A stretch of 64,000 nt of DNA from Inia geoffrensis (GCA_036417435.1 CM070905.1:20685592-20749591); one strand, 5' to 3'. Positions 11,001-23,594 are shown, counted from the first letter of the stretch. The notes: generated by a model not told the origin, from the letters alone. Numbers and translations: made by a program.

Positions 11001-12784
11001 CCTTGAAAAGGACAGAGAGTTCGTTCTGGGCAGAAATTAACTTGTCAGGTAATGGCCGGAACTGACTCTTGGTGCCTTACCACCTCATGTGTTTTTTCCC
11101 TGGAGAAAGCTGGAGCATTTTTGTGGATTTAAGAGCAAGCGTGCCTGTTTGAATGGATAATAAAATTGCTAGATGGAAGTGATATGCTCCCTGTTGGTGC
11201 AAGTGCTTCATACAGATTTGTCTAGGAGTGAAAACCGTGTTGCTAGCCATGATATTTCTGTTCATCTTGGGGCTAGGGTTCAAGTGCTTAACAAGCAGTG
11301 CTCCTTTTGCAATAGTGCAATAAAAACCCAGAACCAACACCAGCTCCCATCACTCACAGAGACGCTGGGCGTGTTCATCTCTGCGGATTTCTGATGGATG
11401 CGTCTGATACCCACCAGTGACTTCTAATTACCAGCTCCTCACACTTCCCCTCCCTCCAGCCTCTGCTGGCTTAGGCCTGGCATCTCCCAACAGCTTCACC
11501 GTTGGCATCCTGCTTGTCTTGTGAAGGAGTCTGTCGGGTGGTATTAGGCGTCATGGATCAGCCCCTCAGAACCGAGGGTGAGACCCCCCCGCCCCCGATG
11601 GAATTGCACGTGACAGGAGAGAGGAATTCACCACCACGCACAGGTCCGAATGAACACAGTCACCCAGCGCTGATGGGAACCTTAAGGAATCAGGCATAGA
11701 TTAAAGCCACGGAGCCTTTCAAATGCAGATGCCCCCTAATGAATCACATGTTGGAACTGGTCGACTTACTCTTTGGGTCCTCTCTTAATAAAGACCGGCA
11801 TGAGCTTCTCCCGCCTCAAAGCAGGAAGGCACAGGAGCCAGGCTGCCATCTTCGTTTGGCCCAGGTCAGCATCAAATGGCCCATGATTATTCTCTGATGT
11901 GCAGCGGCTCGCATGTGGCTGGACCAGCAGCTCTGCAATCAATCCCAGCTGCTGGGCTGGAGGGTGGCCCCAGCCACCTGAGCCTCAGGTTGGAATCATC
12001 TCTTATATCCCCATTAAACTCTGGGCCCCTACCACATGGGAGAGTTTAAGGGGAAAATGAGATTTTATTAAAGCCAGGGGACCTCCCTGACTGAGCCGAA
12101 AGCCTAATGAGAGCCGTAAGTGTTTCTTATCGCAGATGAAAAGTTTCCCATTTTCCCAGATTCCTCCCGTTTGTTGCTGCTGTGTGGCCTCTCCCCGACC
12201 CTGCATTTCCATGGGTGCCTCATTATTTAAAGCCATGGCTAAAATGCCAAACAGCAGTTAGTAACCAAACCATCCAACAGCTTTTTCTCCTCCGGGTGAA
12301 GGCCAGCGGTTTTGTGTGTACGTGGTTTATAGTCTGAACACAATGACTTCAAAAGGCTCCTGAGTTTCAGAGCGATAAGGTGATCAGGATTTCCAGGGAA
12401 AAATAAGACAAGCCAGAAAGGTGTGTGTGCCTCTGGGTCTCTTGCTCCTGGAGGTGTCCGTGACCCAGACACGGCAAAACTGCCACCGTGGTCTCAGCAA
12501 CTCACTCTGAGTGCATCTAGAACTCGGTGGCCTGGCTCCAGTCATAGAATCCTAGTGTGTAAGGAATGGTTGCCTTTTCTTTCCCATCCTCTAGACTTCT
12601 CCTCCAGACCTTGGGGAGGACATCATAAGACTGAGCATGGCCAGTGGCTGGGTCACTGGTTGCTGGGTCTGGGATGAAGTTGGCAGTGAAGTTCAGGCAG
12701 GACTCGCAGGTAGCCAGGGCTGGTCCACCTGCCCTACAGGCTTTTCATGCCCCAGCTGCTTTCAAAACTTGGAATTGCTATTGC
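11001..12784. other. Unique DNA, partly conserved-looking
   Basis: No repeat was recognised. The part from about 11770 to 12470 is complex, rich in homeodomain-type cores (attaa, taatga, attattt) and free of mobile elements. This is compatible with conserved non-coding sequence, but conservation could not be tested. Confidence 0.35.
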
Positions 12785-12912
12785 CCGTGCAAAATAGGGA
12801 TGATGATACTTACCCACCCACATAGCGTGTGGAAGATTAAAAGGGATAATGGATGCTGAGCCAGTAGAAAAGTGCCCAGCAATAGTAAGTACTCAGTAAA
12901 TGTTTAGCATTT
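12785..12912 (+). repeat. MIR 3' fragment
   Basis: Contains 'aaaatagggatgatgatact', 'tacccacccaca', and 'agtaagtactcagtaaatgt', following the MIR 3' half. Confidence 0.75.
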
Positions 12913-12944
12913 TACAATGGCACTGCATCAAAGCATTTTATGAG

Positions 12945-13130
12945 TAGACACTTACGAAATGTCAGTTTCCTTAGTACTTTCCTCCTCTCCATGCCAAGCC
13001 CTCTACTGAGCCCACAGACATAGATTATTTTCTTTAAGCCTCCCAACTTTCCCTATTTATAGATAAGAAAGACAGGCCTTCAAGAACTTATACAAGATGT
13101 ACCGCTGGTGAGTAGCAGAACCAGAATTTC
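12945..13130 (-). repeat. MIR SINE, nearly complete
   Basis: Complement order: 'tttctttaagcctcccaact', then 'tatttatagataagaaagac' and 'gagtagcagaaccagaattt'. It sits 33 bp from another MIR in opposite orientation. Confidence 0.75.
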
Positions 13131-13190
13131 ATTTATCAGATATTTATCAAGTGCCTGCTGTGTGTCAGACACTCTTGTAGGATCTTGGAT
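13131..13190 (-). repeat. LINE-2 3' fragment
   Basis: 'atttatcaagtgcctgctgt' followed by 'gtgtcagacactcttgtagg' is the complement of the L2 3' end. Confidence 0.6.
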
Positions 13191-14200
13191 TTGAGCCTTT
13201 GTGGGTTTGATTCTAAAAGCCTCCATCTTTCCTACTCATCAGGCTGGTCTGTGGGATCTGGGAGTTGATGAGTAACATCTCCCGACCGATGAAGTATTTA
13301 AAGATAGAGAAGACACGTAGGTAGGCTTAGGAGCTTCTAAGCCTGCTGAAGGCGGGGGTGGAGTAGCTGAGCTGATGTCATTAGGAGGAGGGATCTGCCA
13401 TGGGCCTGTCTCACCTCTTTCAGAAGAGCAGCGTCTACACGTGCTCACGGAAAAGGAGCCACACAGGTGTCAAGAGACCCCTTCAGTGAGGAAGAAACTG
13501 CTTGAAGACACAAACACAGACTGTACCTGTGTGATCAGTGCGATGCTGAATGCCATTTGTTATGGGGAAACATACAACTCAGAATGGCAGAACCACTCAA
13601 GGTGATCATCTCTGGCTCAGCTTAGCCATTCTGTCCTGCTTCTTTCGGATTGGAAAAGTTAAGCTCTTGGCTGGCAGGAACTGTGTGCTTGCTCAACACG
13701 TGGCCCTGCAGCCCCTAACGTGGTGCCATGCGTCATGGCCCATGGATGTAGGTTTTTTCCAAAGTGTTTGCCTGTGTCTGGTCACATTGGCTCACGGTGA
13801 GTTGGTTGATAGGAGGTAAGAACCAGGCCGGGGCAAAAATAATATGAGTGTTAATCTAGCGGCAACGATCCACATTAACTAAACAGAGCGGCGACACAGA
13901 TAATCAAAAGATGATGTCTTTTCTGGCTCCGGAATGCACAAGGAATTGCTGGAATTGCTCCAGGTTGAACTTTTCACCTTCCCGATCATGTCTCCCGAGG
14001 GTTATTCCTCAGGGTGTTTACATGGACTCAAGCACTCTTCAGTGGCTGAGCGTGTCCCAGACTTTGTGCGAGCAGGGGTCGGGGCGTGGGGGGGTGTTGG
14101 AGGGAGCACATCAGGAGGCCCCAACCCTGGGCTGTGATCAGGGCTCACTGTCCTTGGTGCCTGGTCTTGACTCCTCCATTTCAAGGACCTCTGTGACAGT

Positions 14201-14222
14201 CCCTCACCCCCCACCCCACCCC
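14201..14222 (-). other. G-quadruplex-type motif on the minus strand
   Basis: Four C-runs of three or more (CCC, six C, CCCC, CCCC) separated by one to three bases; the complement can form a G-quadruplex. Confidence 0.55.
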
Positions 14223-15197
14223 GATCTGAGGCTCCCTCCCCGGGGGTCTGCCCCACGCCCCTCACCGCCACTTTGGTTCTGGCCTTCAGAGCTCTCAGTG
14301 CCTTGGTTTTATGAAATCCTTAAGGAGGACTAACTCCCCATCCCAACACAAATAGGCTCTCCCATCTGAGAGGTGCTGAGGTCTTCAGAGAGAAATGTCA
14401 CAAGAAGTGATTCAAGACCCCACAGGTTAGTAACCGGCAGCTGACGATGATGGACCCCTTTTCTTTTGAGGGTCCCGGGTCATCCCTGAGGGGCTCCTGG
14501 GGCAGGTTTCAGTACATTTGTTTTTCTTGTCCATTCAAGTGGCCCTTGTCTTAACTTCATCCTTTCCTTCTCTTGTCTTCCCTGCATCCCTTCCTTCCCT
14601 CATCTTTGTGCCTATTGTAGACATAGCTTGGAGACAAGGAACATATGACCTGGTTCATCGTTCCCTGTCCCCCAGCCCCCAGTTCCCTCTCTACCCCAGC
14701 CTGCCTCTCTGCCCTGACCCCAGAGGCACATTCCTTTGCAGCCGAATCCTAAGCCCGAGGCGTGCCCTCCCCCACCCCATGTTCTCCTCCCCTGGGATTT
14801 CCTCTCCACTCTCCTGATCCGCTCCCACCCCTGCCTCTGCCCACCGGTGTCCTCACGTAGCCGACACTCATTAGGGGGCCCCTGCAAACCAGCCACCAGC
14901 TCCCACTACCTGCCACGGCATTGTGCATCCTCACTGGGGACCCTCAGGGCAAAAATGAGCTGTCAGCTCCCTGGACAGTTACGTTCTTTTGGGAATGTGC
15001 TTCTCCCTAAATGCAGGGGATGGCCTAGCTCAGTCGTAGCACCCAGGGGCTGGGGCGGATAGGGAGAAAGGCTCTAAAAATGAGTCCTCAGAACCCAAGG
15101 AAAGCATCTGCTCACGGCTCCACTGAGTGAATTTGCTTCCTGCAGGCATTTATTTATGTTCTCTTGTATTAGTGTTATGAGAGGAATAGAAATGGGC

Positions 15198-15239
<42 letters not shown>
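15198..15239. repeat. (CA)n microsatellite
   Basis: Twenty or so uninterrupted CA units. Confidence 0.95.
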
Positions 15240-15241
<2 letters not shown>

Positions 15242-17461
15242 CCAGGAGAGTTGGCACTGCCAAAGAGAGGCAGAGCAACACAAGTTTTTATTATCTAAAT
15301 ATAGACTTTTTTTTTTTTTTTCAAACAAATGGATGATTTTATCAAAGTTACTTAAGGCCACAGGGAGCATCACTGAAGGCTGTGGGCTGGGTGTCCTTCA
15401 GTATTTGAGAGGCTGCATCCAAGCTGAGAACCCATGGTGTCTCCGGCCTCGGAGGCCTGTGGGTACTTGGGTGACCCCCCCCCGCCTTCCAGCTGGCTGT
15501 CCCTGGAGTCTCACACCAGGGCACAGCCTGTGACAGAAAGATGTGGGGTCTCTCTGAACCCACCCACCAAAAGAGCGCTTTGGGCAGAACATGTCTGGAT
15601 TTTCCCCATGCTAGTTCCCAAACAGGGTTGAGGTTGGGAAGCAAGGACACCCAAGCTGACCCTTGTCGCTTCAGTATGAAAAGCTTGGGCTCTCCTGCAA
15701 GGGAGCCACGCCACAAACTAGCTTCCGGGCCACGCTGCAGTCACCTCTTTGTACCTACTTCTCAGGAGGCCCGTAATGGACAGATTAGGCATCAGAATCA
15801 TTCCTCAACAGAGAGTCTATAAAAATTCCCTTTCTTTGATGAGCTCATTGTTCAAAGTGATGGTTTTGGGGCAGACATGAAGTGCCTGCTTTTTGGCTGA
15901 GGCTTCGGTGGAACGTTTTTCCCTGTCGACAACAATGGAGGTGCTCTGTCTTGGTGGTGAATGTTGCACCCACCAGGACTTCTCCCAGTAGCAGAGCCAG
16001 TGGACTCATTAGCCTGACCCCCTCGGAAGGCTCCTCGGGATGACGGCTGAGAAGTAGGAGCTATCCACCCGTTTCTCTGTCCTCTCCAGGCTCAGGGAGC
16101 TCTCTGCCCACCTCCGGGCTGGAAGCCATGTCCTGTCAGTTTCTCTGAGAAGGGGGAAAAACACGTGTGATACCAGCAAAGGGTCTGGTGGCTGCGTCTT
16201 AGCGGGTTGCCGGTGCCTGGGTGGCTCTTGGGGCCTGAGAATCAAAGGAAGGGGCTTAGGGCACTCAGCTTTGCACTGTCTTTGCTGCTGATTTTGCCCG
16301 AGGGGAAGATAGAATTGAAAGCGGCTGTCTTGGTCCAATGGCAGAGGCGCTGGGGATCTTGTCTCGCGTTAAAGGGCTGGGGGAGGCTCCAGGCTCATCA
16401 GGCCCTGGCAGATCTAAGCAGGTCACCCAGATTAGGAGCCGGGTCCTCGACATGGATAATCAGAATGATCTGAATTAGGGCTGGGGAAGGGACTGCCCCT
16501 CAGGTGGTGCTGTGAGCTGCAGACATTCACAGGGTACGTGTGAGGTGAAAGCAGACACTGCTGCAGATAGGCGGTAGGGCCCAAGGTCAGTGCTTGAAGT
16601 CCAGCGTCACCATGTGGCTCGAGGCTGGCGACTGATGAATTCCTCTCTGGAGACCATGCCATCTGGGGTCGTGGGCCAAGATGTTTTAGGGCTGTGCCTG
16701 GCTCCTCAGCAGATGCCTGTGTGTCACCTTCCCTCAGCTGGGGCCTTGTCTGCAGCTGTTGGTGCCCAGAGCGGAGTGAGGCGTCATTGAGCCAGGCAGG
16801 ATGAGCCACACCTGTGCACAGGTGTCTGGGCCCTCACGGCCGGGCAGGAGCTGCTGAGGGCCCAGCCCTGGCCCCCTCCACATGCCAGCTGGAGCAGGGG
16901 CAGGGGTGACAGGAGAGAGCAAGACCCTGGCTCCTCTCTGGTCCCCAGGTCAGTGGGGCATCCCACCAGTTGGACTTGGGCTCACGCAGGCATCCTCTGG
17001 ATGCCCGACAGGCCCACGGAGCTGCTGGCAGGAAGGAGAGTGACAGGGGAGCGAAGCCTGTGTGGCCCCAGCATCTTCTCTCCTTCCTCCCCTCCCCTCT
17101 GCTCTTTCCACCCTACAGTGTTCTCTCCTTGCTGCTCTTTTCTCTCAGATCTTAATAATTGATCAATAGTTTTTGTACATTCAACTAAAAAAAAAAAAAA
17201 AAAGCCTAACTAGCATAGAATAGCCCAAGATGCTCCCATTTTACTCCCCTCCTCCCAAGGCGACCCTGCCCCACCTTTGGTCATGCTCTCAGGATTTACT
17301 TTGGCTCAATCAGCATCCAGCTCTACAGCCCATTTTCCAAGACATCCTCCGCTTGCCCATCCTCCTTAGTCTGTGTGCATGTTTTCTACGTTATCACAGA
17401 AAACTCCTTGCTGCACCCCTTTTGTGGCCTCTGGCTTCCACCAGGCCTGGAGCATTAAGAG

Positions 17462-17600
17462 AAAAGTAACCTGGTGGAAAGAGCAGGCTTTGGCCAGTGG
17501 ACCCGGGTGGGGATTGCAGATCTACTGCTCACTGCTGGGGGGCCGCTTCCCAGCTACTCAGGCTTCCAGTTCTCAGCTTTCTTACCTAATGCAGACCTGT
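17462..17600 (+). repeat. Probable MIR fragment
   Basis: 'ggtggaaagagcaggctttg' and 'ggattgcagatctactgctc' follow the MIR 5' half in order; diverged. Confidence 0.5.
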
Positions 17601-18373
17601 ACTGCCCGTCTGTTGTGAGCACTCAAGTCTATTCAGCTAAAGAGCCTGGGTCCCAGTGGCCATTCAGCTCCTGCCAATGCCCTTTGCTGGTTCCGTCCTC
17701 CCCTCTTTCTGCTGTTCCGTGGACGTTTGTTCTCCATGGACAAGCTGCCTCCAATATGTGTTCATCTGGCCCAGCCACATGGGTTCTTCATCTGGACTGA
17801 GTCATTTGTGATATTCCCTGAAGATGGGGGGTCATTACTGATCCCCACCCCTCCTTCCTCAGGTACTGAGCAATGTCTTCTCATCTTCACAGTGAGCGAG
17901 TGTCGAGGGGTCAGACCCACCATTGCCTCCAGGGTCACTCTGGGATTACATATTTCTTCCAATTTTTCTCAGTGCAAAGCTCCCTGTAACCAGTCATATT
18001 AGAGACAAGTTTACACCTTTTAGCTAATCTCACTGCTTCTCGACAGGAGTTACCAAGCTCCCTGAGAGACGGGGAGGTACCCAGGGGACTGGGAGGTGAC
18101 AGCATCCCATGTCCTATGGTTAGTGATATGAAAGGAGGGGGCAGGGCCACCCAGCCTTCTTCCTTGTAGCGTGCTCTGCTAGCTCAGTTTTTGCGTTCTC
18201 AGAGGAACTGAGCTTCCACAATGTCCTTAGGGATACAGGTTTCTATCTGGAGGACTTGGCAGAGTAACAATTTCCTGATGCCTGTCCTCTCTTTGAATCT
18301 CCTTCTCCTCTGTGGCCTGAGTATCAGGAGTCCTGGGTTTGGGCCCACCTTTACCTTCTGCCTCATGTAAGTG
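17601..18373. other. Unique non-coding DNA
   Basis: Nothing recognised. Confidence 0.4.
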
Positions 18374-18457
18374 GCCTTCCCTTCCCTTCCCTTCCCTTCC
18401 CTTCCCTTCCCTTCCTCTTCCTCTTCCTCTTCCTCTTCCTCTTCCTTTCCTTTCCTT
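18374..18457. repeat. Compound polypyrimidine tract: (CCTTC)n, (CTTCCT)n, (CTTTC)n
   Basis: Eight or so CCTTC units pass into five CTTCCT units and then CTTTC units, all pyrimidine on the plus strand over 80 bp. The minus-strand frame of repeated Glu and Lys/Arg here is a repeat artefact. Confidence 0.93.
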
Positions 18458-18504
18458 ATATTCCTATCCATCAGCCACAGTCCCAGAATCCTGGATCCAT
18501 TAAA

Positions 18505-18610
18505 GTATAAACATTCTAGAAATGAATTTGTGCAACCCCTTGTTTCAGAGATGAGAAAACTGAGCCTCAAAATGGGGTGGCTTCCTCTAGACAGAGGTGT
18601 GCCCAGAATC
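18505..18610 (-). repeat. Possible MIR fragment
   Basis: 'tttcagagatgagaaaactg' and 'agcctcaaaatggggtggc' resemble the MIR core complement. Confidence 0.4.
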
Positions 18611-18964
18611 CATCAGCCCCCTAAGGGGGTCCCCTGGAAAGATAAGGGGCAGGACATGGAAACACTTGGAAGGAGGCCTTCCCCTATGCACCCAGGGGCC
18701 ATCATAAGCTAGCATTTTTATTAACTCACTACTGAGTGCTCTCAGCTTATCGATGGAGCAATTAAACAAGCCAGGTGCCAACCTGGATGAGATGAAGCTT
18801 CTGGTTTGATTCCTAGACCTTCAAGTTTGGTGAGAAGCCATTGCCATCCTGCAAATGCCCAAATCCAGCTCTTGGGAGTGCTGGGGGCAGGGCATCCACC
18901 CAGGTGGACATATGTCAAAGGGGCTTTGGGCATATACCCGAAGGAGGATGCCTCCACTGGTAGA

Positions 18965-19145
18965 GATGTAACCCTAATAGCTTACATTGTGCTCTTAGGT
19001 GCCAGGCACCCTGTATCCTCAATGAGATAAGGTAGGCGTTCTTGTTTATCTCCAGTTTACAGATGAAGAATGTGAAGATTAAGCAATGTAGTAACTGGAG
19101 TAGTTTCCCTAAATTCACAAACTAGTATAGTAAATGTGTGCCCGG
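18965..19145 (-). repeat. MIR SINE fragment
   Basis: 'gtgccaggcaccctgtatcc', 'tttatctccagtttacagat' and 'aactggagtagtttccctaa' follow the MIR complement. Confidence 0.65.
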
Positions 19146-19366
19146 GGGGGCAGCCTGAGTTTGTCAGGTCCCAGAGCCTACCTGCTCACCAACAGCGTTA
19201 GGCTGTTGATGGTGTGGAAAAGGGACCATCATTCTCCACATCCCCAGAGCAAGGCCACAGAATGAGAATTTGGGTAGTAAGAAAAATTCCTGCTGGTCTG
19301 GAATGGTTTCGCTAGTGTCCACTCTAGGCAGGAGTATGGGCTGAATGACCCTCCGCAGGCCCTCTT

Positions 19367-19592
19367 TTCTTTTTTTTCTTTTCTTTTTTTTTTTTTGTAG
19401 TACGCGGGCCTCTCACTGTTGTGGCCTCTCCCGTTGCGGAGCAGCACAGGCTCCGGACGTGCAGGCTCAGCGGCCATGGCTCACGGGCCCAGCCGCCCCG
19501 CGGCATGTGGGATCTTCCCGGACCGGGGCATGAACCCGCGTCCCCTGCATTGGCAGGCGGACTCTCCACCACTGCGCCACCAGGGAAGCCCC
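19367..19592 (-). mobile_element. CHR-type SINE, short cetacean form
   Basis: Reverse-complement copy with T-rich tail at left and head complement 'ccaccagggaagcccc' at right. A 14-bp direct duplication (ccgcaggccctctt) lies at 19353-19366 and 19591-19604 without mismatch, which argues for a fairly recent insertion. Confidence 0.94.
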
Positions 19593-19604
19593 GCAGGCCC
19601 TCTT

Positions 19605-20407
19605 AAGTCCAGTGACTTGGAGACAGCTTTATGGAGAAAGAGCCCCCCTGGGCTAGTTGCCACTCCCAGATGCCAATGTTGCCCTGGCATGGGAGGCACC
19701 CAGGCAGCTCAGCCACTTAATGGCTATGAGCTGGCATCAGACCACTGCCCCATCATCGGGAGGACAAGAACTCTAAAGCGTTGTATTCTGGCAGGCTAGC
19801 TCTGGTCTTGCCAGCTGCCAGGCCTTTGTGGAACAAAGAAGGGCAGTGCAGTCTTTCTTTTCAGCCTGTTATTTGAAAGCTGAGTCTCTATCAGAATATC
19901 CTGTTATTTGAAACACATGACAAAGCCTGAGCATAAATATGTCACAACCAAAATGCTAATGGCTTCCTCCCTCCATGGCCATCCATCCTTCTCCATCGTT
20001 CCCTCCCCCTCCCCCTCCCCATGGAGGGGTCTGCATTCCAGGAGGCAACATCTGAGCCATCGCCCTGCCAAGGGAAACATTGCTGCCCCTGAGCGGATGT
20101 TCTTTCCCACTAGAGAGCTGGTTCTGGCCCAGGGACCATGTGTTCCTTGCACATCAGCAGGTGGCAGAGCAGACAGGCTCAAGCTGTTGCTCCTCCGGCC
20201 TGGTGCCCTGCTGGAGCAAGATGGCGGCCACTGCAGCCTGGGAAGCAGCAAAGGAGGGATGGGAATTCATCACCTGCTCTTGGCCAGGCCCAGGCTGACT
20301 TCAATTTGAGTTGCATCAACCTTTATCTCTTTGTGATCCTTTAACTTCTCCAGGAAGTATTCCAAACAGGCATTACTAATCGAAAGTTTAAAAGACATGG
20401 TAACAGT
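19605..20407. other. Unique non-coding DNA
   Basis: No repeat recognised apart from a short CCCTCC run near 20000. Frames on both strands around 19904-20309 overlap and lack domains. Confidence 0.4.
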
Positions 20408-21015
20408 ACAGTGGTTCCTCAAAAAATTAAAGAGAATTATCATGATTCAGCAATTCCTCTTCTGGGGTATATACCCAAAAGAATTTAAAGGAGGGACTTG
20501 AACAGGTATCTGCCCACTAAGGTTTATAGCAGCATTATTCACACTAGCCAAAATTTGAAAACAGCCCAAGTGTCCATTGACAGATGAGTGGATAAACAAA
20601 ATGTGGTCTGTACATACGATGGAATAGTGTTCAGCCTTAAAGAAGAAGGAGATTCTTAGACACGCTACAACGTGGATAACACGGATGAGCCTTGGAGACA
20701 CGCTAAGTGAAATATTTACAAAAGAGTAAATACCGTGTGATTCCACTTTTATAAGGTCCTAGAGTAGTCAAATTCATAGACACAGAAAGTGCAGTGGTGG
20801 TTGCCAGGGACTGGAGTAGGGGAGAGTGGGGAGTTATTGTTTAATGGATGTAGAATTTCAGTTTGGGAAGATGAAAAAGTTCTGGAGATGAATAGTGGTG
20901 ATGGTTGCACAGCAATGTGAATGTACTTAATGTCACTGAACTGTACCCTTAAAATTTTGTTAAAATGGTCAATTTTATGTTATATATATATATTTTACCA
21001 CAATTTTAGAAAAGG
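20408..21015 (+). mobile_element. LINE-1 3' end, 5'-truncated
   Basis: Begins in the last part of ORF2: 'gggtatatacccaaaagaat', 'tagcagcattattcacacta', 'aagtgtccattgacagatga' and 'atggaatagtgttcagcct' are in order. A 3' untranslated part with 'ggttgcacagcaatgtgaat' and an AT-rich end follow. The ORF2 frame is broken by substitutions and indels, so it codes for nothing. The degree of divergence suggests an L1M-group element older than the SINEs nearby. Confidence 0.85.
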
Positions 21016-21300
21016 AATAACATGTATAAACGTGTTTCACAAATTGCAGAGTCCATTTAGGTATATCAGTTTTCCTGTTATTAGTGTTAGTCCTAATGAT
21101 AGAGCACCCGTGACTCAGAAAGGTTTGGTCTTTTCTAAGGTCATGGAGTTTTGACTCCATATCCAGTGCTCTCTTCAATTACCAGGGATGGCATATACAT
21201 GACATATGGTACTAGTGCTTTCTTCTACCCCTATAGCAGACATCAGTCATTTAAGCACTACGCTTTTTCTGATGAAATTCAAACATATCCTCAGAATCAT

Positions 21301-21304
<4 letters not shown>

Positions 21305-21372
<68 letters not shown>

Positions 21373-21662
21373 GGTGGGGGGCTGTGTTGGGTCTTTATTG
21401 CTGCACGCGTGCTTTCTCTAGTTGCAGCAAGCGGGGGCTACTCTTTCTTGCAGTGCGTGGGCTTCTCATTGTGATGGCTTCTCTTGTTGTAGAGCGCGGG
21501 CTCAGTAGTTGTGGCTCGTGGGCTCTAGAGTGCAGGCTCAGTAGTTGTGACACACGGACCTAGTTGCTCCGCGGCATGTGGGATCTCCCCGGACCAGGGC
21601 TCAAACCCGTGTCCCCCGCACTGGCAGGTGGATTCTTAACCAGTGCGTCTCCAGGGAAACCC
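21305..21662 (-). mobile_element. CHR-type SINE, long form, with TA-repeat tail
   Basis: Reverse-complement copy with internal 'ctctagttgcagcaagcggg' and 'tcagtagttgtggctcgtgg'. Exact 15-bp duplications (ctcagaatcattctt) at 21290-21304 and 21664-21678 enclose both the poly-T and the TA run, so the TA microsatellite belongs to the SINE tail. Confidence 0.93.
21307..21345. repeat. (TA)n microsatellite
   Basis: About 19 TA units next to a poly-T run of some 27 bases, inside the SINE tail. Confidence 0.93.
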
Positions 21663-21678
21663 TCTCAGAATCATTCTT

Positions 21679-23550
21679 AACACAGGTAGTCGCTATCAAT
21701 CAGCCAGAATTACATACCAGGTGCAGGTTACTTCCCATCTCTGCACTTCTAGCATTGGCATCAGTTTTTTGGCTTAGGTGCCCCTGATTTATCACTATTT
21801 CCTCGTGAAATTTCAAAGATTCATGAGACTGGTATAGAAAGGGCATGACCCTCTTTGGGGAGCAATGGGCCTAGTTACACAGATTCCCGGCCTAGAAATG
21901 AGTCAAGTGCTTGCAGACTTGTCTTATTTGAATATTGCTGCCCTCTGCCACCTCTCTGAGGTTGGTGTAGCAGCCCTGTCTCATGGAGGGAACCCCTTAC
22001 TGCAGGTGGAGCTGCAGAAAATCCACTCACAATGGAAATATGAATTGAAGGCCTCTCATCACTTCCCTCCCATCTTGGTCTACTTGACCAAGCTACCAAG
22101 TCCTCTAAATTGTCTCAGGCCTTATGAGGGTAGAGGATCTGTGACTGAGAGTGGGTGCCTGGTGACCTAGTGGCCTTTTGAACTCCCTCTAGTTACATAC
22201 TCCTGGTTTTTATTTGTGGGTGTCCTGGGCTCAATAGCTGGTCATACCTCACTTCAAATCTAGTTGAGTTATTAATGCAAGTAAAGAAAAGAAAGGAAAC
22301 AAGATTGGTGTCAATTTCTATTCTTTTTCTTTTTCAAATGTTCTTCTTTACTTTGAAAGATCAAAGGAGCGTCAAATAGAACTTTTTTTACCCCCCCCCC
22401 CATCATAATATAATACAGGAGGGAAAATTCCAGCAAATGGAATTGTTCTCAGACATCTTTTTATTTTTCCTTTCAGTGTCTTTGATTTAGGTCCCATGGC
22501 TTTAATCAAAGTGTTTAAGCGGCACAGAAATAATTCTGTTAAACAAATTCCTTGCCTCACTTGGGCTTCCTACTCTAACCCTTCCTCCTTCCACATTTTT
22601 TGTTATTGTTTTTTATTAATGTGGGTTGGAAAATATATTCTCCCAATGAAGGATTGAGCGAGGCCTGGAGAGAAATGTTATTTTCCGAGCTAATAACGGG
22701 ATGCTGGCTCAGCCACTCTGCAGCTGACAGACCATCCTGCAAACCCGATTGTCCCTTCTCTCCTTCTCTCTTTGCTGAATTCATCCATCACTCTGAGCAA
22801 AATAAATAAAAGGCCCAATAAACAAATCAATCAATCCATCTTTTTCTCTGAGCTCATGAGGCACCTACAGTGGCCACACAGTGGGTTTCTGCTCTCACAG
22901 CGGTGAGTCTGACACCAGGCATCTCAGGGCCATGGGACCCTTTGGAGATGTTGGCTTCTGTCACTGGATGGCACAGTGAACGGCCCCCATGGTTGCCATC
23001 TCTGCCTTGTGCCCTCTTGGGACACCTCTCTCTCCCAGCTCCTCCCAGTTTTCCCTGGAAGGTGCTCTGTGAGTTCACATCTAGCATGCAGCAGCAGCCT
23101 GCCCCTCGGGCTCATACAGCTGACTCCTTGCGGGGAGGGGATGGCATTGAGGACCATCCATATCAAGGCCAGCATCTTGGAACAGACTGGCGGGCAGCTT
23201 GCAGTAGTACAATACATTTTACTGTCTCTATGTGCCATTTAGCATTCTGCAAAAATTTATTGAGCATCCCTGCAGGGTTAAGAACAGGGCCAGCCACCAG
23301 GGTTAAAAGGTGCATATGGCAGTTGTGGCCCATGTCTTCAAGTCGTATGCATTCGGTAGACTGATATAGAGAGGCAGGGGCTAGACAAGGTTGGGAGCCC
23401 AGGACTGTGCATATTCAATCAGCCAACGAGGAGGGCAACACCCACCAGCTACTTCTTCAAGCAGACCTCTGTGCCATAGTCTAAGCTCCAGTGTGGACAG
23501 TGGCACTGGCCTTTCTGCAACAGTCCTGGGTTTGAGCTTCCTCTTCCAGA

Positions 23551-23552
<2 letters not shown>
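21679..23552. other. Unique non-coding DNA
   Basis: No interspersed repeat assigned. A C run is at 22391-22401. The part at 22640-22850 is AT-rich, complex and repeat-free. The frames at 22870-23364 overlap on both strands and show no known domain. Confidence 0.4.

Positions 23553-23594
<42 letters not shown>

Larger units (their letters stand above)
13191..17461. other. Unique non-coding DNA, about 4.3 kb
   Basis: The largest repeat-poor block of the first third. It holds a CA microsatellite (15198-15239), a C-rich tract (14201-14222) and GC-rich stretches at 14000-15060 and 16000-17000. Frames of 90-140 codons occur on both strands over the same bases and show no domain. I could not support any exon. 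Confidence 0.45.

Noticed and set aside
18199..18570. Minus-strand frame with a long Glu run and Gly-Lys-Glu repeats
   Set aside because: Direct translation of the CCTTC/CTTCCT microsatellite.
22870..23364. 164-codon plus-strand frame
   Set aside because: No known domain, shadowed by a 104-codon minus frame, no evidence of splice sites or codon bias.
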